Positions 7,885 through 17,625 of a stretch of 64,000 bases of DNA are shown in pieces. Source of the DNA: Rhodopseudomonas palustris (lineage in GTDB: Bacteria; Pseudomonadota; Alphaproteobacteria; Rhizobiales; Xanthobacteraceae); assembly GCF_003031265.1 (NCBI RefSeq), contig NZ_CP019966.1, positions 2,728,001-2,792,000 on the forward strand, in the 5' to 3' direction. Positions within the stretch are counted from its first letter, which is position 1. Every line of letters starts with the position of its first letter. Under the pieces are notes generated by a model. It searched no databases, had not been told where the DNA came from, and saw only the letters and a program-made list of their open reading frames with translations. Position numbers and translations under genes: made by a program.

Positions 7885-8952
7885 TCAGGCGACGGCGGCC
7901 TGGGTGACGCCGGAGAATTCCGGATCGGTCTCGCAGATCACGCGGTTGCGGCCGTTGCGCTTGGCGGCGTACAGGCAGGCGTCGGCGCGTTCGATCAGCG
8001 CTTCGGCATCGTCGTTCGGCTTCAGTGTCGACACGCCGGCCGACAGCGTCACCCGGCCGAGGATCTCGCCGGTCGACTTCTTCTTCAGCTCCTTCGACAT
8101 CACCAGCCGGCGGATGTTGTCGGCGACGATGATCGCCTGGCGCATCGGCGTGTTCGGCAGCACCACGGCGAATTCCTCGCCGCCGTAGCGCGCGGTGAAG
8201 TCCTGGCCCTTGATGCTCTGCTTCAGCGTCAGGCCGACGAGCCGCAGCACCTGGTCGCCGGTGAGATGGCCGTAGGTGTCGTTGAACGATTTGAAGTGAT
8301 CGATGTCCATCATCAGCAGCGATAGCGGCTGCTGGCTGGTGCCGGCGTTGCGGATCGCTTCCTGGACGGTGCGGTCGAACAGTTTGCGGTTGCCGAGGCC
8401 GGTGAGGGGATCGGTGAGGCTCTCGGCGCGGATCGCATCGAGGCTGACCTGGAGATTGGCGATCTCCTGCTTGGAAGTCGACAGCCGCTCTTCCAGCGCG
8501 CTGTTGGCCTGCTGCATCTCGCGGGTGGTGACGACCAGACGCTCGACGATCGCCTTGATCTGGTCGTGGTCGGTCGCCAGCGACAGCTTCTGGCTTTCGC
8601 CGCGCAGATCGTCGCCGAAGCTGGCGGTGCTGCCGAGCGTCTCGGCGAGCAGCGCCATGATGTCGTCGATCTCGTTGGCGACGCGGGCGCCGATCCGGTC
8701 GATCCGGTCGGTGGTGCGGCCGTGCGACAGATAGGTATCGTGCAGCTGGTCGAGGTCGGCGTCGGTGAGGCTGCCGCGCTCCGCCAGCGTGTCGTTGATC
8801 GCCTTGTTCAGCTCGGGATTGTAGCCGGTCGCGTAGACGTACCAGATCTCGTAATTGCGCGGGACGGCGCCTTGGCGGAGGGTCTTGATCTGGGAGAGGG
8901 CCACCTCGGCATAGGCCATGGTGCGGTCATGGTCGTCCTGCAGCGCGGCCAC
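7885..8952 (-). CDS. GGDEF-domain diguanylate cyclase
   Basis: A cytoplasmic 355-residue protein with a C-terminal GGDEF domain that makes cyclic di-GMP from two GTP. The active-site loop is GGEEF at residues 257-261 in ARYGGEEFAVVLP; metal-binding D216 lies in MMDIDHFK. The position of the inhibitory I-site (RxxD five residues before the loop) reads KGQD at 248-251, with lysine in place of arginine. The first 170 residues are helical, with a coiled-coil before the domain (TTREMQQANSALEERLSTSKQ), and no membrane segment. GTG start at 8952 with GGAGGG 6 bases upstream. An ATG 12 codons in is the alternative. Confidence 0.92.
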   Translation of the reverse strand: MAALQDDHDRTMAYAEVALSQIKTLRQGAVPRNYEIWYVYATGYNPELNKAINDTLAERGSLTDADLDQLHDTYLSHGRTTDRIDRIGARVANEIDDIMALLAETLGSTASFGDDLRGESQKLSLATDHDQIKAIVERLVVTTREMQQANSALEERLSTSKQEIANLQVSLDAIRAESLTDPLTGLGNRKLFDRTVQEAIRNAGTSQQPLSLLMMDIDHFKSFNDTYGHLTGDQVLRLVGLTLKQSIKGQDFTARYGGEEFAVVLPNTPMRQAIIVADNIRRLVMSKELKKKSTGEILGRVTLSAGVSTLKPNDDAEALIERADACLYAAKRNGRNRVICETDPEFSGVTQAAVA

Positions 8953-9050
8953 GAGCCACCCTCCGGTCAGGCGTTTTCAACGCGTGTTTGAAACGGTGTA
9001 AGGCTACGGTGCGGGTGGTGAAGACCTCGTAAACACCGCCCAATCGCCCA

Positions 9051-10466
9051 TCAGCCGCGCGCCCGCACCGGGCGCAACAGGAACGCCGGCAAATGCGAAT
9101 GATCCCCCGGCTCCGACGACGTGTCGCGGGCGGGAGGGGGGGAGCCGAAGGAGGCGTGGGGGGTGGGGGCAGGTGCGGGGCTTGCGGGGCTGCGGGGCTC
9201 GCGGCGCGGTTTGCGCTCGCGCTGTTCGCGCGGCTCGCGGCGCGGTTCGCGCTGGCGGCCTTCCGGCGCGGCGCGGCGGGAGCGTGACGGGCGCTCGGTC
9301 TCGGCTTCGGCCTCGGGGCTGACAGCCTCGCTCTCGACCGAGGGCCCGACCTCGGCGCGCGGGATCGCCTGGCCGATCAGCTTTTCGACCGCGGCCATCG
9401 ACTTCTGGTCGGATGGCGCGACGATCGTCACCGCAGTACCGGTGCGGCCGGCGCGGCCGGTGCGGCCGATCCGGTGGACGTAGTCGTCGGGGTGATGCGG
9501 AACGTCGAAATTGAAGACGTGGCTCACTTCCGGAATGTCGAGGCCGCGGGCGGCGACGTCGGACGCGACCAGGATCGGCAGGTCACCCTTGCGGAACGCT
9601 TCCAGCGCGGCCATGCGCGCGGTCTGGTCCATGTCGCCGTGCAGCGCGCCAACGCTGAAGCCGTGACGCTGCAGCGATTTCGCCAGTAGCGCGACTTCGC
9701 GCTTGCGGTTGCAGAAGATGATCGCGTTCTTGAGGTCGGTGGCGCCGCGGATCAGCCGGCGTAGCGTCTCGCGCTTCTCGTGCGGCTCGCGGCCGCAAGG
9801 AACCTGCGACTGGGTCACCGTCACCGCGGTCGAGGCCGGCTTGCTGACTTCGACCTTTTCAGGATTGTGCAGGAAGGTCTCGGTGATGCGCCGGATTTCG
9901 TTCGGCATCGTCGCGGTGAAGAACAGGGTCTGGCGGGTGAACGGGACCAGCTTGCAGATCCGCTCGATGTCCGGGATGAAGCCCATGTCGAGCATGCGGT
10001 CGGCTTCGTCGATGATCAGCATCTCGACGCCGGTGAGCAGCAGGCCGCCGCGTTCGGTGTGGTCGAGCAGGCGGCCCGGGGTGGCGATCAGCACGTCGAC
10101 GCCGCGGGTGAGCTTGAGGTCCTGATCACCGAACGAGACGCCGCCGATCAGCAGGGCGACGTTGAGTTTCTGGCCGGCGCCGTATTTGTCGAACTGCTCC
10201 TTGACCTGGGCGGCGAGTTCGCGGGTCGGTTCGAGGATCAGGGTGCGCGGCATCCGGGCGCGGGCGCGGCCCTTTTCGAGCATCGTCAGCATCGGCAGTA
10301 CGAAGGCGGCGGTCTTGCCGGTGCCGGTCTGGGCGATGCCGAGGACGTCCTTGCGGGCGAGGACGTGGGGGATCGCCTGCTGTTGAATGGGAGTGGGCGA
10401 AACGTAACCGGCGGCGGCGACGGCGGCTTGGACTTTCTCGGAAAGTCCCAGATTGGAAAAAGACAT
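9051..10466 (-). CDS. rhlE: DEAD-box ATP-dependent RNA helicase, RhlE type
   Basis: RNA-unwinding helicase of 471 residues counted from MSFSNLGLSE. Motifs in order: Q motif TPIQQQAIP, Walker A TGTGKT (47-52), DEAD (153-156), motif III as TAT (184-186, where SAT is usual), then HRIGRTGRAG in the second RecA domain. After residue 370 the chain turns into a basic, repetitive tail rich in RREPRE-like runs, then Pro/Ala, a common form of RNA-binding tail in RhlE proteins. The frame is open 64 codons further upstream, but the helicase domain begins at this ATG. The gene stands alone. Confidence 0.92.
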   Translation of the reverse strand: MSFSNLGLSEKVQAAVAAAGYVSPTPIQQQAIPHVLARKDVLGIAQTGTGKTAAFVLPMLTMLEKGRARARMPRTLILEPTRELAAQVKEQFDKYGAGQKLNVALLIGGVSFGDQDLKLTRGVDVLIATPGRLLDHTERGGLLLTGVEMLIIDEADRMLDMGFIPDIERICKLVPFTRQTLFFTATMPNEIRRITETFLHNPEKVEVSKPASTAVTVTQSQVPCGREPHEKRETLRRLIRGATDLKNAIIFCNRKREVALLAKSLQRHGFSVGALHGDMDQTARMAALEAFRKGDLPILVASDVAARGLDIPEVSHVFNFDVPHHPDDYVHRIGRTGRAGRTGTAVTIVAPSDQKSMAAVEKLIGQAIPRAEVGPSVESEAVSPEAEAETERPSRSRRAAPEGRQREPRREPREQRERKPRREPRSPASPAPAPTPHASFGSPPPARDTSSEPGDHSHLPAFLLRPVRARG

Positions 10467-10738
10467 CGAGCCTCTGTTGTCGGGGCGCGGCCTGGTTCTA
10501 ACACCATCGGCCGGAACTCGGGGGTCACGCCACTTAATCGAACCGCCGCATGGATTCTGCGAAATCTCTGTCGCGCTCAACCCCGGAGCGGCTAGCAATC
10601 GTGCACGGGGAAGTCGGATCGCGGACAGGCGGCTCAATCTGGGTATCACTTGACGCAATACCGGGCCGCATCACGGGCGGAACATAGGCCGGAATCGGCC
10701 AAAGTCAATGCGCCGGCGCATGAAACGGCTGAAATAGC

Positions 10739-11761
10739 TTAATGTTTTTGCGTCTCGGGGCCCCGATCGGGCCGGCAGCGGCGGAGCGTTTCGGTCGGCG
10801 ATTCCCCGAATGCCTCCCGGTAGTCCTGAGCGAACCGGCTCGGGTTGGCAAAGCCGCAGCGGAGCGCGACGCCGATCAGCGTCGTCGCGGCGCCGGTCTC
10901 CAGCAGCTGCTTGGCGTGATTGAGCTTGGCGCGCTTGACGTAGGCCGAGGGCGAGTAGCCGCGATGCTTGAGGAAGGCGCGGGTGAGGGTGGAGATGCTG
11001 ACGCCGGCAATCCGCGCCACGTCCTCGACGCTGATGTCTTCGTCGCGGTGGCTCTCGACGTAGTGCTCCGCCGTGCGGACGTAGCGCGGCACGTCGTCGC
11101 TCACCGCGTTGGCATTCTCAAGCAGATGGCCGAGATTGTGCCGGCTGCAATACAGCAGCGCCGTGATGCAGGACTGCTCCAGATGGAGCAGCACGTTCTT
11201 CGGCCACACCGAGTAGCTGGAGTCTAGCCGTGAGGCGAGCAGCGTCGTCAGCTCTCTGAAGCCGAGATAGCGTGGCTCATCGTTGCAGATCGCCGGCTCG
11301 AACAGGATCGGCTGCCGCGGCTTGAAGCCGACCAGCGACGAGACGGTCCGCTCCAGCACCCGCTGCGGCATCCGCAGCAGCAGTTGCCGCGAGTTCTGTC
11401 CGAATTCGAGCTGGGCGCTCACCCCCGGCGAACAAATACAAGCTGCGCCTTGCGACAGTTCGACGCGGCGATTGCCGCTGGTGAGTAGCGCATCGCCCTC
11501 CAGGCAAAGATGCACCAACGCGATCTCGCGCTCGGGGATCAGTAGCCGGGTCGCACCGGAACTGTGGACGAAATACAAGCCGATATGCGGCAGCTCGGCG
11601 AGGTTGGTCCGCATGAAGAAGTCGCTGGGATTCGAGACGATCATGTCGACGCCGTAGCGCCGAAGGATGTCTCTCGCTTCAACCGGATCGTGGCTCCGCA
11701 CCAGCGGGAAATCCTGCAGTAATTCCTGATCCGAATATGAAACGATGTCTTCCGAATTCAT
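10739..11761 (-). CDS. AraC-family transcriptional regulator
   Basis: A 340-residue regulator with a C-terminal double helix-turn-helix of the AraC/XylS family: DISVEDVARIAGVSISTLTRAFLKH followed by LRCGFANPSRFAQDYREAFGESP at the end. The N-terminal two thirds resemble the AraC_binding_2 cupin-like domain of regulators such as those of aromatic or sterol-type catabolism (RMPQRVLERTVSSLVG). Its inducer and targets are unknown; no catabolic operon adjoins it, and the gene across the divergent 326-base gap is a chemoreceptor. Confidence 0.9.
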   Translation of the reverse strand: MNSEDIVSYSDQELLQDFPLVRSHDPVEARDILRRYGVDMIVSNPSDFFMRTNLAELPHIGLYFVHSSGATRLLIPEREIALVHLCLEGDALLTSGNRRVELSQGAACICSPGVSAQLEFGQNSRQLLLRMPQRVLERTVSSLVGFKPRQPILFEPAICNDEPRYLGFRELTTLLASRLDSSYSVWPKNVLLHLEQSCITALLYCSRHNLGHLLENANAVSDDVPRYVRTAEHYVESHRDEDISVEDVARIAGVSISTLTRAFLKHRGYSPSAYVKRAKLNHAKQLLETGAATTLIGVALRCGFANPSRFAQDYREAFGESPTETLRRCRPDRGPETQKH

Positions 11762-12087
11762 CTGACGCTCACGCTGACTCCAGTGGATGGTCTCGCTATT
11801 TCGACCCTTGTGACAGCTTTGTCGACCCGTCTCCCGGTTTTGTCCTACCTGACCGAATTTGTACTTACTCGCGCTTAGCAGCCTGCTGATACGGACGATG
11901 ATCGGTGTTGCGTGTTCGGGGCACCACCGTCGGGATAGCGAGCTCTTTGATCAATTTGCGCATCGCACGACCGCGTCGTGAAGCAGCGAGTTTATCGGAA
12001 GCCCGCCCCGTCGGCGCTAACAACATCGGCCAATGCTCGAACGTACGGTGCGACGGGTCGGGCACATTAGGGGTTGGGGTACCTGCC
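11762..12087. other. divergent intergenic region, AraC regulator / chemoreceptor
   Basis: 326 bases between two divergent genes, expected to hold both promoters. I see no strong inverted repeat or RNA-like structure. The chemoreceptor frame stays open through most of it, but the sequence translated there has no protein character. Confidence 0.4.
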
Positions 12088-13773
12088 ATGCAGCTTTCGA
12101 ACGTCAAATTGCTCTACAAGATCATCGGCTGTTTCTTATTGCTCAGCGTCGTCGTCGGCTTCGGAGTCTGGTTCGCCGCTTCGAAGATGGAGGAGATCGA
12201 CCGGACCTACGCGTCGATGCTCGAAAACGAAGTGCAGGGCATGAAGGCGAACTTCCGCGCCAACGCCCGCCTATTCAATTTTGGGCGGATGTCATGGCGG
12301 ATCATTGCCGAAACCGATCCGGCGGAAATGCAGAAGCTCAGCCGAGAAATTGCGGCCAATCATAAGGAATTCAGCGATTTCATCGCGCAGGCGAAAAAGG
12401 GCCTGCCGCAGTTTGCCGCGGACTTCGATCGGATCGATCGGATGTTCGACGACATGATGACGAAGGAATACCCCCCGCTCGAGCAGGCCACAATGGCCAA
12501 CAACAACGAGCTCGCGGTCCGTCTGGCCAAGGACATTGCCAAACACAATCAGGCCGTGCGCGACGCTCAATTTGCAATCAGTAATAAACTCGACAAGGAG
12601 CTGAGCGATCGCTCGCACGCGGCGTCGGCCGATGTCGCCAGCACCATCAAGCTGACGGTTCTGCTGGTCGGCGGCGGCTTCCTCGCCGTGCTGGCGCTTG
12701 CCTTTGCGATCGTGCAGTTCGGCATCGCCCGTCCGATTGGTCGGCTGGTCGGCGATCTGCAGGCGATGGCGCGAGGCCAGGACGTCGAGGTCTCGGGCAC
12801 CGAACGCGGCGACGAAATCGGCCAGACCGCCAATGCGGTCAACGGCATCAAGCTGATGCTCGCCGAGAAGGCCCGGCAGGAAGCCGCGGGCAAGGCCGAG
12901 CAGGACCGCATCATTGCGGTCCAGCGCAAGCAGGAGATGGAGAAGCTCGCGTATCAGTTCGAGGCCGCGGTCGGTGAAGTGATCCGCGCGGTGTCGTCCG
13001 CCTCGACCGACCTCGAAGCGTCTGCGACGACGCTGACGTCGAGCGCGCAGCGTGCGCAGGAAGTCACCACGTCGGTCGCGGCGGCTTCCGAGCAGGCCTC
13101 CGCGAACGTGCAGTCGGTGGCGTCGGCGACCGAGGAGATGGCCTCGTCGGTCACCGAGATCAGCCGGCAGGTTCAGGACTCCGCGCGCATCGCCCATGAG
13201 GCGGTGACTCAGGCGCAACGCACCAACGAACGCGTCGGCGATCTGTCGCAGGCGGCGACGCGGATCGGCGATGTGGTCGAACTGATCAACACCATCGCCG
13301 GCCAGACCAATCTGCTGGCGCTCAACGCGACGATCGAAGCGGCGCGCGCCGGCGAGGCGGGCCGTGGCTTTGCGGTGGTGGCGGCGGAAGTGAAGGCGCT
13401 CGCCGAGCAGACCGCCAAGGCGACCGGTGAGATCAGTCAGCACATCGGCGGCATCCAGGCTGCGACGCATGAATCGGTGAACGCGATCCGCGAGATCGGC
13501 GCCACGATTTCGAAGATGTCGGAGATCGCGTCGACCATCGCCTCGGCGGTGGAAGAGCAGGGCGCCGCGACGCAGGAGATCTCGCGCAACGTCCAGCAGG
13601 CCGCGCAAGGTACGCAGCAGGTCTCTGCGAGCGTGGTCGACGTGCAGCGTGGCGCCAACGAGACCGGCTCGGCATCGACGCAGGTGTTGGCGGCGGCGCA
13701 ATCGCTCGCCAATGACAGCAACCGGCTGAGGATGGAAGTCGGCAAGTTCCTCGAGACGGTCCGCGCGGCGTAA
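12088..13773 (+). CDS. methyl-accepting chemotaxis protein
   Basis: Membrane chemoreceptor of 561 residues. Order of parts: TM1 at residues 9-32, a periplasmic four-helix-bundle sensor (about 33-185), TM2 at about 190-215 ([21 protein letters not shown]), HAMP linker from [11 protein letters not shown], and a long cytoplasmic signalling hairpin whose tip is [20 protein letters not shown]. The open frame extends 61 codons upstream, but [14 protein letters not shown] at 12088 is the natural N terminus before TM1. The ligand is unknown and no che genes are nearby. A hairpin follows the stop. Confidence 0.94.
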   Translation: MQLSNVKLLYKIIGCFLLLSVVVGFGVWFAASKMEEIDRTYASMLENEVQGMKANFRANARLFNFGRMSWRIIAETDPAEMQKLSREIAANHKEFSDFIAQAKKGLPQFAADFDRIDRMFDDMMTKEYPPLEQATMANNNELAVRLAKDIAKHNQAVRDAQFAISNKLDKELSDRSHAASADVASTIKLTVLLVGGGFLAVLALAFAIVQFGIARPIGRLVGDLQAMARGQDVEVSGTERGDEIGQTANAVNGIKLMLAEKARQEAAGKAEQDRIIAVQRKQEMEKLAYQFEAAVGEVIRAVSSASTDLEASATTLTSSAQRAQEVTTSVAAASEQASANVQSVASATEEMASSVTEISRQVQDSARIAHEAVTQAQRTNERVGDLSQAATRIGDVVELINTIAGQTNLLALNATIEAARAGEAGRGFAVVAAEVKALAEQTAKATGEISQHIGGIQAATHESVNAIREIGATISKMSEIASTIASAVEEQGAATQEISRNVQQAAQGTQQVSASVVDVQRGANETGSASTQVLAAAQSLANDSNRLRMEVGKFLETVRAA

Positions 13774-13805
13774 GCGTCGCGGCTCTTCCGCGGACAACCA
13801 GTTGC

Positions 13806-13840
13806 CCCGGGTGCGGGCTGTCAAAGCCCGCACCACCCGG
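13806..13840 (+). terminator. hairpin after the chemoreceptor gene
   Basis: A perfect 10-bp stem (13810-13819 with 13825-13834, 5-base loop) begins 36 bases past the stop codon, flanked by further complementary C/G bases. No T run follows, so it may act as an mRNA 3-prime stabiliser instead of an intrinsic terminator. Confidence 0.5.
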
Positions 13841-13948
13841 CCGGATCGTGGCCGCCATCGACGTCCTTTTCGGTTGAACCGTGCTCGGGTTCTGACCGAC
13901 TATGGCGCAGGCGGACGCGATCCGGCCGCTTCGTTTTGAGGGACTGGA

Positions 13949-15454
13949 ATGCGATCGATCGGAAGGGCCGGCACGCGGCACGGAGCTGCGCTATTTGCGG
14001 CCGTCACCTGCGTGCTTGCGCTACTGGTCGCCGGCCCCGCATCGGCTGCGAAGCGGGTCGCGCTGGTGATCGGCAACGACGATTACCGCAACGTCCCCAG
14101 GCTGCAGAAGGCGGTCAACGACGCGCGCACGATTGGCGACGCGCTGAAGACCCTCGGCTTCCAGGTGATGGTGGCCGAGAACCAAACTCGCGCCGCGTTC
14201 AGCCAAAGCCTGCTGGCGTTCGACACCACGATCGAACCCGGCGACACCGCGTTCTTTTTCTACGCCGGTCATGGCTTCGAGATCGCGGGGCAGAACTACC
14301 TGCTGCCGATCGACGTGCCGGCCGCCACCGAAGGCCAGGAGGAACTGGTGCGTGACGCCTCGATCATGGCGGACCGCATCATCGACCGGCTGCAGAACCG
14401 CGGTGCGCGCACCGCGATCCTGGTGCTCGATGCGTGCCGCAACAACCCGTTCGAACGCCGCGGCGTGCGCGCACTGGCCGGGCGCGGCGGGCTTGCGCCG
14501 ATGACGACGCTGCCTGAAGGCGTATTTTCGATTTTCTCAGCCGGCCCGCGGCAGACCGCGCTCGACCGGTTGTCCGACAACGACAGCAATCCGAACTCGG
14601 TGTTCACCCGGGTGTTCGTGAAGCAGTTGCTCGATCCCGGCGACAACCTGGTGCAGGTGGCGCAGCGCACCCGGCGCGCCGTCAGCGAGATGGCAGATAC
14701 CATCGGCCACAAACAGGTCCCGGTGTATTTCGACCAGATGGTCGACGACGTCTTCCTGAACGGTCGGCCGCAGCCAAGCGCCGCCGCGACGGAGCCTTCG
14801 CAGAAGGTCGCCGCACTGCCGCCGGTCGCGCCGCTGAAGCCGCCGGCCTCGGAGACGCTGAATGCGCCGATCGCCAGCTTCTCCCGGCACAACGGCGGCT
14901 GGACGGTGTCGTTCTCGATTGCCGATCCGACGCTCGGCATCTCGTGGCGGATGGGCGAGGGCGCATTCCGCGAAACCGGCTTCATGGACGCGCTCGATCC
15001 GCGCACCCGCAAGCGGATGCCGAACCCGTCGATCCAGCTTCCCGCGGACGCGCCCGCCGGCACCATCGAGCTGCGCTACATCGATGCGCAAGGCGAGATG
15101 CAGGGGCCGTTTCCGATCAAGTTCGAACCGGAGGCGGCGCTGATCCGCGATCAGCGCAAGATCCTCGACATGACGGCGACCAGCTGGCTGTCGTTCCGCG
15201 ACTACAATGGCCTGCTCGTGTACTACACGCACCTGATGTCGTATCGCTGCGCGATCCGCGAAGTCCGGATCGGGATCGACAGTGCGGTGCCTGACAAGGT
15301 GCTGAAGATGCCGCCCTGCGATATGCGCGATCCGATCGCGATTCCGAGCAGCGCGCAGCCCTATCTGAAGCTGGCTCCGAACGTGCAATCGGTGTCGGTC
15401 GAGCTGACCTACCGTGACGGCAGCGTGTCGGAGATCAAGACGTTCCGCCGGTGA
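13949..15454 (+). CDS. secreted caspase-like (peptidase C14, metacaspase-type) protein
   Basis: A 501-residue protein with a signal peptide (residues 1-33, ending GPASA-AK) and a caspase-like p20 domain from KRVALVIGNDDYRNVPRL. The catalytic dyad is present: H108 in FFFYAGHGFE and C163 in VLDACRNNPF. The second half (from about residue 300) is a beta-rich region of unknown role, linked by a Pro/Ala-rich stretch. Exported caspase homologues are common in Rhizobiales but their substrates are mostly unknown. Stands alone between a chemoreceptor and an XRE regulator. Confidence 0.87.
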   Translation: MRSIGRAGTRHGAALFAAVTCVLALLVAGPASAAKRVALVIGNDDYRNVPRLQKAVNDARTIGDALKTLGFQVMVAENQTRAAFSQSLLAFDTTIEPGDTAFFFYAGHGFEIAGQNYLLPIDVPAATEGQEELVRDASIMADRIIDRLQNRGARTAILVLDACRNNPFERRGVRALAGRGGLAPMTTLPEGVFSIFSAGPRQTALDRLSDNDSNPNSVFTRVFVKQLLDPGDNLVQVAQRTRRAVSEMADTIGHKQVPVYFDQMVDDVFLNGRPQPSAAATEPSQKVAALPPVAPLKPPASETLNAPIASFSRHNGGWTVSFSIADPTLGISWRMGEGAFRETGFMDALDPRTRKRMPNPSIQLPADAPAGTIELRYIDAQGEMQGPFPIKFEPEAALIRDQRKILDMTATSWLSFRDYNGLLVYYTHLMSYRCAIREVRIGIDSAVPDKVLKMPPCDMRDPIAIPSSAQPYLKLAPNVQSVSVELTYRDGSVSEIKTFRR

Positions 15455-15505
15455 GGCTCGTGTCGCAGCGATCGGCTGGGGGGCGGCTGAAGTAGCACAG
15501 GTCCG

Positions 15506-16342
15506 TCATGAGGCGCCCTTCGCCTCGATCAGTGCACGAACGCGCTCGGCCACCTGCGGCGAGGCAGGATTATAGACGATCATGCCGAGCTCGGGGCGCC
15601 CCTCGACCGCGAAGGACGAGAACTCCAGGTCCAGACGACCGGCCTCTGGGTGTTTGATGCACTTGACGCCTTCGCCATGCGCGACGACGTCGTTGTCCTG
15701 CCACAGCGCGGCGAATTCGGTGCTGAGCCGGCACAGCTCATCCACCAATCGGGACACTTCTTCAGTACCGGCGGCGCCGGCGCGGGCCACGTCGGCACGG
15801 AACGCGCCGACGACGAAGCGCGCCACGCTGCTCCAGTCTTCCTGCCGGGCTCGCTTGCGAGCATTGCCGAACAGCAGGCGCAGGATGTTGCGTTGCTCGC
15901 GCGGCAGCTTGCTGTAGTCCGTGAGCAGTGCCGCAGCGGCCTTGTTCCAGCCGACGACGTCCCAGGTTGCGGTCTTGATAATGGCCGGACTGAGCGGCAT
16001 CGCGTCCAGCACCCGCTGCAATCGCGGCGAGATGCCGTCGGTGGGCGTGTATCGCACTTCCGGCGGCCTGCCGAGGCCGAGCATGAACAGATGCTCCCGT
16101 TCGGGTTCGGTCAGCATCAGGCCCTTGGCGATGCGATCAAGCACCGCGGCCGACGGCGCGCCGCCGCGGCCCTGTTCGAGCCAAGTGTACCAAGTGGGGC
16201 TGATATTGGCGCGCTGCGCCACTTCCTCGCGCCGCAGTCCAGGCGTGCGGCGCCGACCGATGGAGAAACCGAGCGCGGCCGGGTCGAGTCGCGTCCGGCG
16301 GCTGCGCAAATAGGAACCGAGCGCGTTCTGATCAGGAGTCAC
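15506..16342 (-). CDS. XRE-family regulator with MmyB-like ligand domain
   Basis: A 278-residue regulator: helix-turn-helix near residues 30-80 (GLRREEVAQRANISPTWYTW) and a C-terminal MmyB-type domain (LSPAIIKTATWDVVGWNKAA; LEFSSFAVEGRPELGMIVYNP). Such proteins often sit divergent to a short-chain dehydrogenase/reductase gene and repress it, which is the arrangement here: the SDR gene starts 98 bases away. The start is GTG at 16342. A short inverted repeat between the two genes could be its operator. Confidence 0.9.
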   Translation of the reverse strand: MTPDQNALGSYLRSRRTRLDPAALGFSIGRRRTPGLRREEVAQRANISPTWYTWLEQGRGGAPSAAVLDRIAKGLMLTEPEREHLFMLGLGRPPEVRYTPTDGISPRLQRVLDAMPLSPAIIKTATWDVVGWNKAAAALLTDYSKLPREQRNILRLLFGNARKRARQEDWSSVARFVVGAFRADVARAGAAGTEEVSRLVDELCRLSTEFAALWQDNDVVAHGEGVKCIKHPEAGRLDLEFSSFAVEGRPELGMIVYNPASPQVAERVRALIEAKGAS

Positions 16343-16359
16343 GTCGGATCCTGTTGATT

Positions 16360-16375
16360 ATTATACCAGGATAAT
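16360..16375. promoter_or_regulatory. candidate operator of the XRE regulator
   Basis: ATTAT, six bases, ATAAT: an inverted repeat in the 98-base gap between the divergent XRE and SDR genes. AT-rich in a GC-rich genome, so it may also contain the promoter -10 elements. Confidence 0.4.
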
Positions 16376-16440
16376 GTCACGGCTTTAACAGGTTTAGACA
16401 TACCGCCAGATTTGCCGCCGAACAAACTCGGAGGTGTCTG

Positions 16441-17346
16441 ATGCGTGTCTTCCTCACTGGTGCGACCGGCTTCGTCGGTTCGCACGTCCTCAAAGAACTG
16501 CTTGCCGCCGGCCATCAGGTGACCGGGCTGACCCGATCCGATGCGGGCGAGCGTTGGCTGGCTCAGGCAGGCGCCAGCGTTCATCGCGGCACACTGGAAG
16601 ATGCCGGCAGTCTCGCGCGCGGGGCCGAGCAGGCGGATGCCGTGATCCACACGGCGTTTGATCACACCTTCTCGCGCTATCTTGAGAATTGCGCCAAGGA
16701 CGCGCGCGTGATCAGCGCGTTGGCGGAGGTGCTGAAGGGCTCGGACCGGCCGCTGATTATTACGTCGGCGACCGGCATCGGCTCCCCCGGGGCCGGTCTG
16801 CCAGCCGTGGAGGAGGTGGTCGACTGGGCTCACGCTTTGCCGCGGATCGCCAGCGAGCGCGCCGGCCGGGAGGCCGCCGACAAGGGCGTCTCGGTAGCGG
16901 TGGTGCGGCTGCCGCAGGTGCACGACACCGAAAAGCAGGGGCTGATCTCGCCACTGATCGACATCGGCCGGGCCAAGGGCGTGTCGGCCTATGTGGGCGA
17001 CGGCAGCAACCTTTGGTCGGCTGTCCATATCGACGATGCCGCGCGCCTGTATCGGCTCGCTCTCGAACATCACCAGGCTGGCGCCCGCTATCATGCGGCC
17101 GCCGAGGAAGGCGTCAGTATGCGCCGAATCGCCGAGACGATCGGCGCAGGTCTCGGCGTTCCGGTGGCCGCGTTGCAGGCGGACGAGGCGGTCGGTCACT
17201 TCGGCTGGCTGGCGCCGTTCATGGCGATGGACATGCGGGCGTCGAGCGCCGCAACGCGTAGCCGGTTGAACTGGACACCGACCGGCCCCGACCTGCTCAC
17301 CGATCTAAAGGCGATGGACTATCTCAAGCTGCGCACGGCGAGCTGA
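16441..17346 (+). CDS. atypical NAD(P)-binding SDR/epimerase-like protein
   Basis: A 301-residue Rossmann-fold protein of the extended/atypical SDR type. The nucleotide-binding motif is GATGFVGSHV near the N terminus, and VHIDDAARLYRLAL fits the substrate part of NAD-dependent epimerases. The usual YxxxK catalytic pair is not evident: the corresponding segment reads IASERAGREAADKG. The gene is divergent from an XRE/MmyB regulator, which probably controls it. GGAGG lies 6 bases before the ATG. Substrate unknown. Confidence 0.87.
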   Translation: MRVFLTGATGFVGSHVLKELLAAGHQVTGLTRSDAGERWLAQAGASVHRGTLEDAGSLARGAEQADAVIHTAFDHTFSRYLENCAKDARVISALAEVLKGSDRPLIITSATGIGSPGAGLPAVEEVVDWAHALPRIASERAGREAADKGVSVAVVRLPQVHDTEKQGLISPLIDIGRAKGVSAYVGDGSNLWSAVHIDDAARLYRLALEHHQAGARYHAAAEEGVSMRRIAETIGAGLGVPVAALQADEAVGHFGWLAPFMAMDMRASSAATRSRLNWTPTGPDLLTDLKAMDYLKLRTAS

Positions 17347-17379
17347 CCATCGTGAGGCGGCCGCTTGCCGCGTGCCGTC

Positions 17380-17568
17380 TCACGCCTTGCGCGAAATGAA
17401 GATCAGCAGCAGCCCGCCGAATGCGGTCGAGGCGCCGTACCACATCCATTGCGACTGGTTGATCATGAAACTCTGAGCCGGCCATTGAATGAGGCCGGCG
17501 CCTTGGCCGGTCCAGACCAGCCCCACGAGCAGGGCGATGACGCCGATGACGAGAAACAATGTGCGCAT
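17380..17568 (-). CDS. small membrane protein with two TM segments
   Basis: A 62-residue hydrophobic protein: TM1 at residues 3-20 (LFLVIGVIALLVGLVW), a polar loop with WPAQSFMINQSQW, TM2 at about 42-57 (STAFGGLLLIFI), basic end SRKA. The frame is open 11 codons upstream, but MRTLFLVIG gives the natural start. No recognised function. Confidence 0.65.
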   Translation of the reverse strand: MRTLFLVIGVIALLVGLVWTGQGAGLIQWPAQSFMINQSQWMWYGASTAFGGLLLIFISRKA

Positions 17569-17625
17569 GGACGAATTAGGCACGGTTTGGCCGACCGGCA
17601 CAAGACCCGCGAAGGTCGAGCTGGA

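Noticed and set aside
12292..13836. Leftward 514-codon frame over the chemoreceptor
   Set aside because: Antisense shadow; His/Arg/Gly-rich with no motif, opposite a well-supported chemoreceptor gene.
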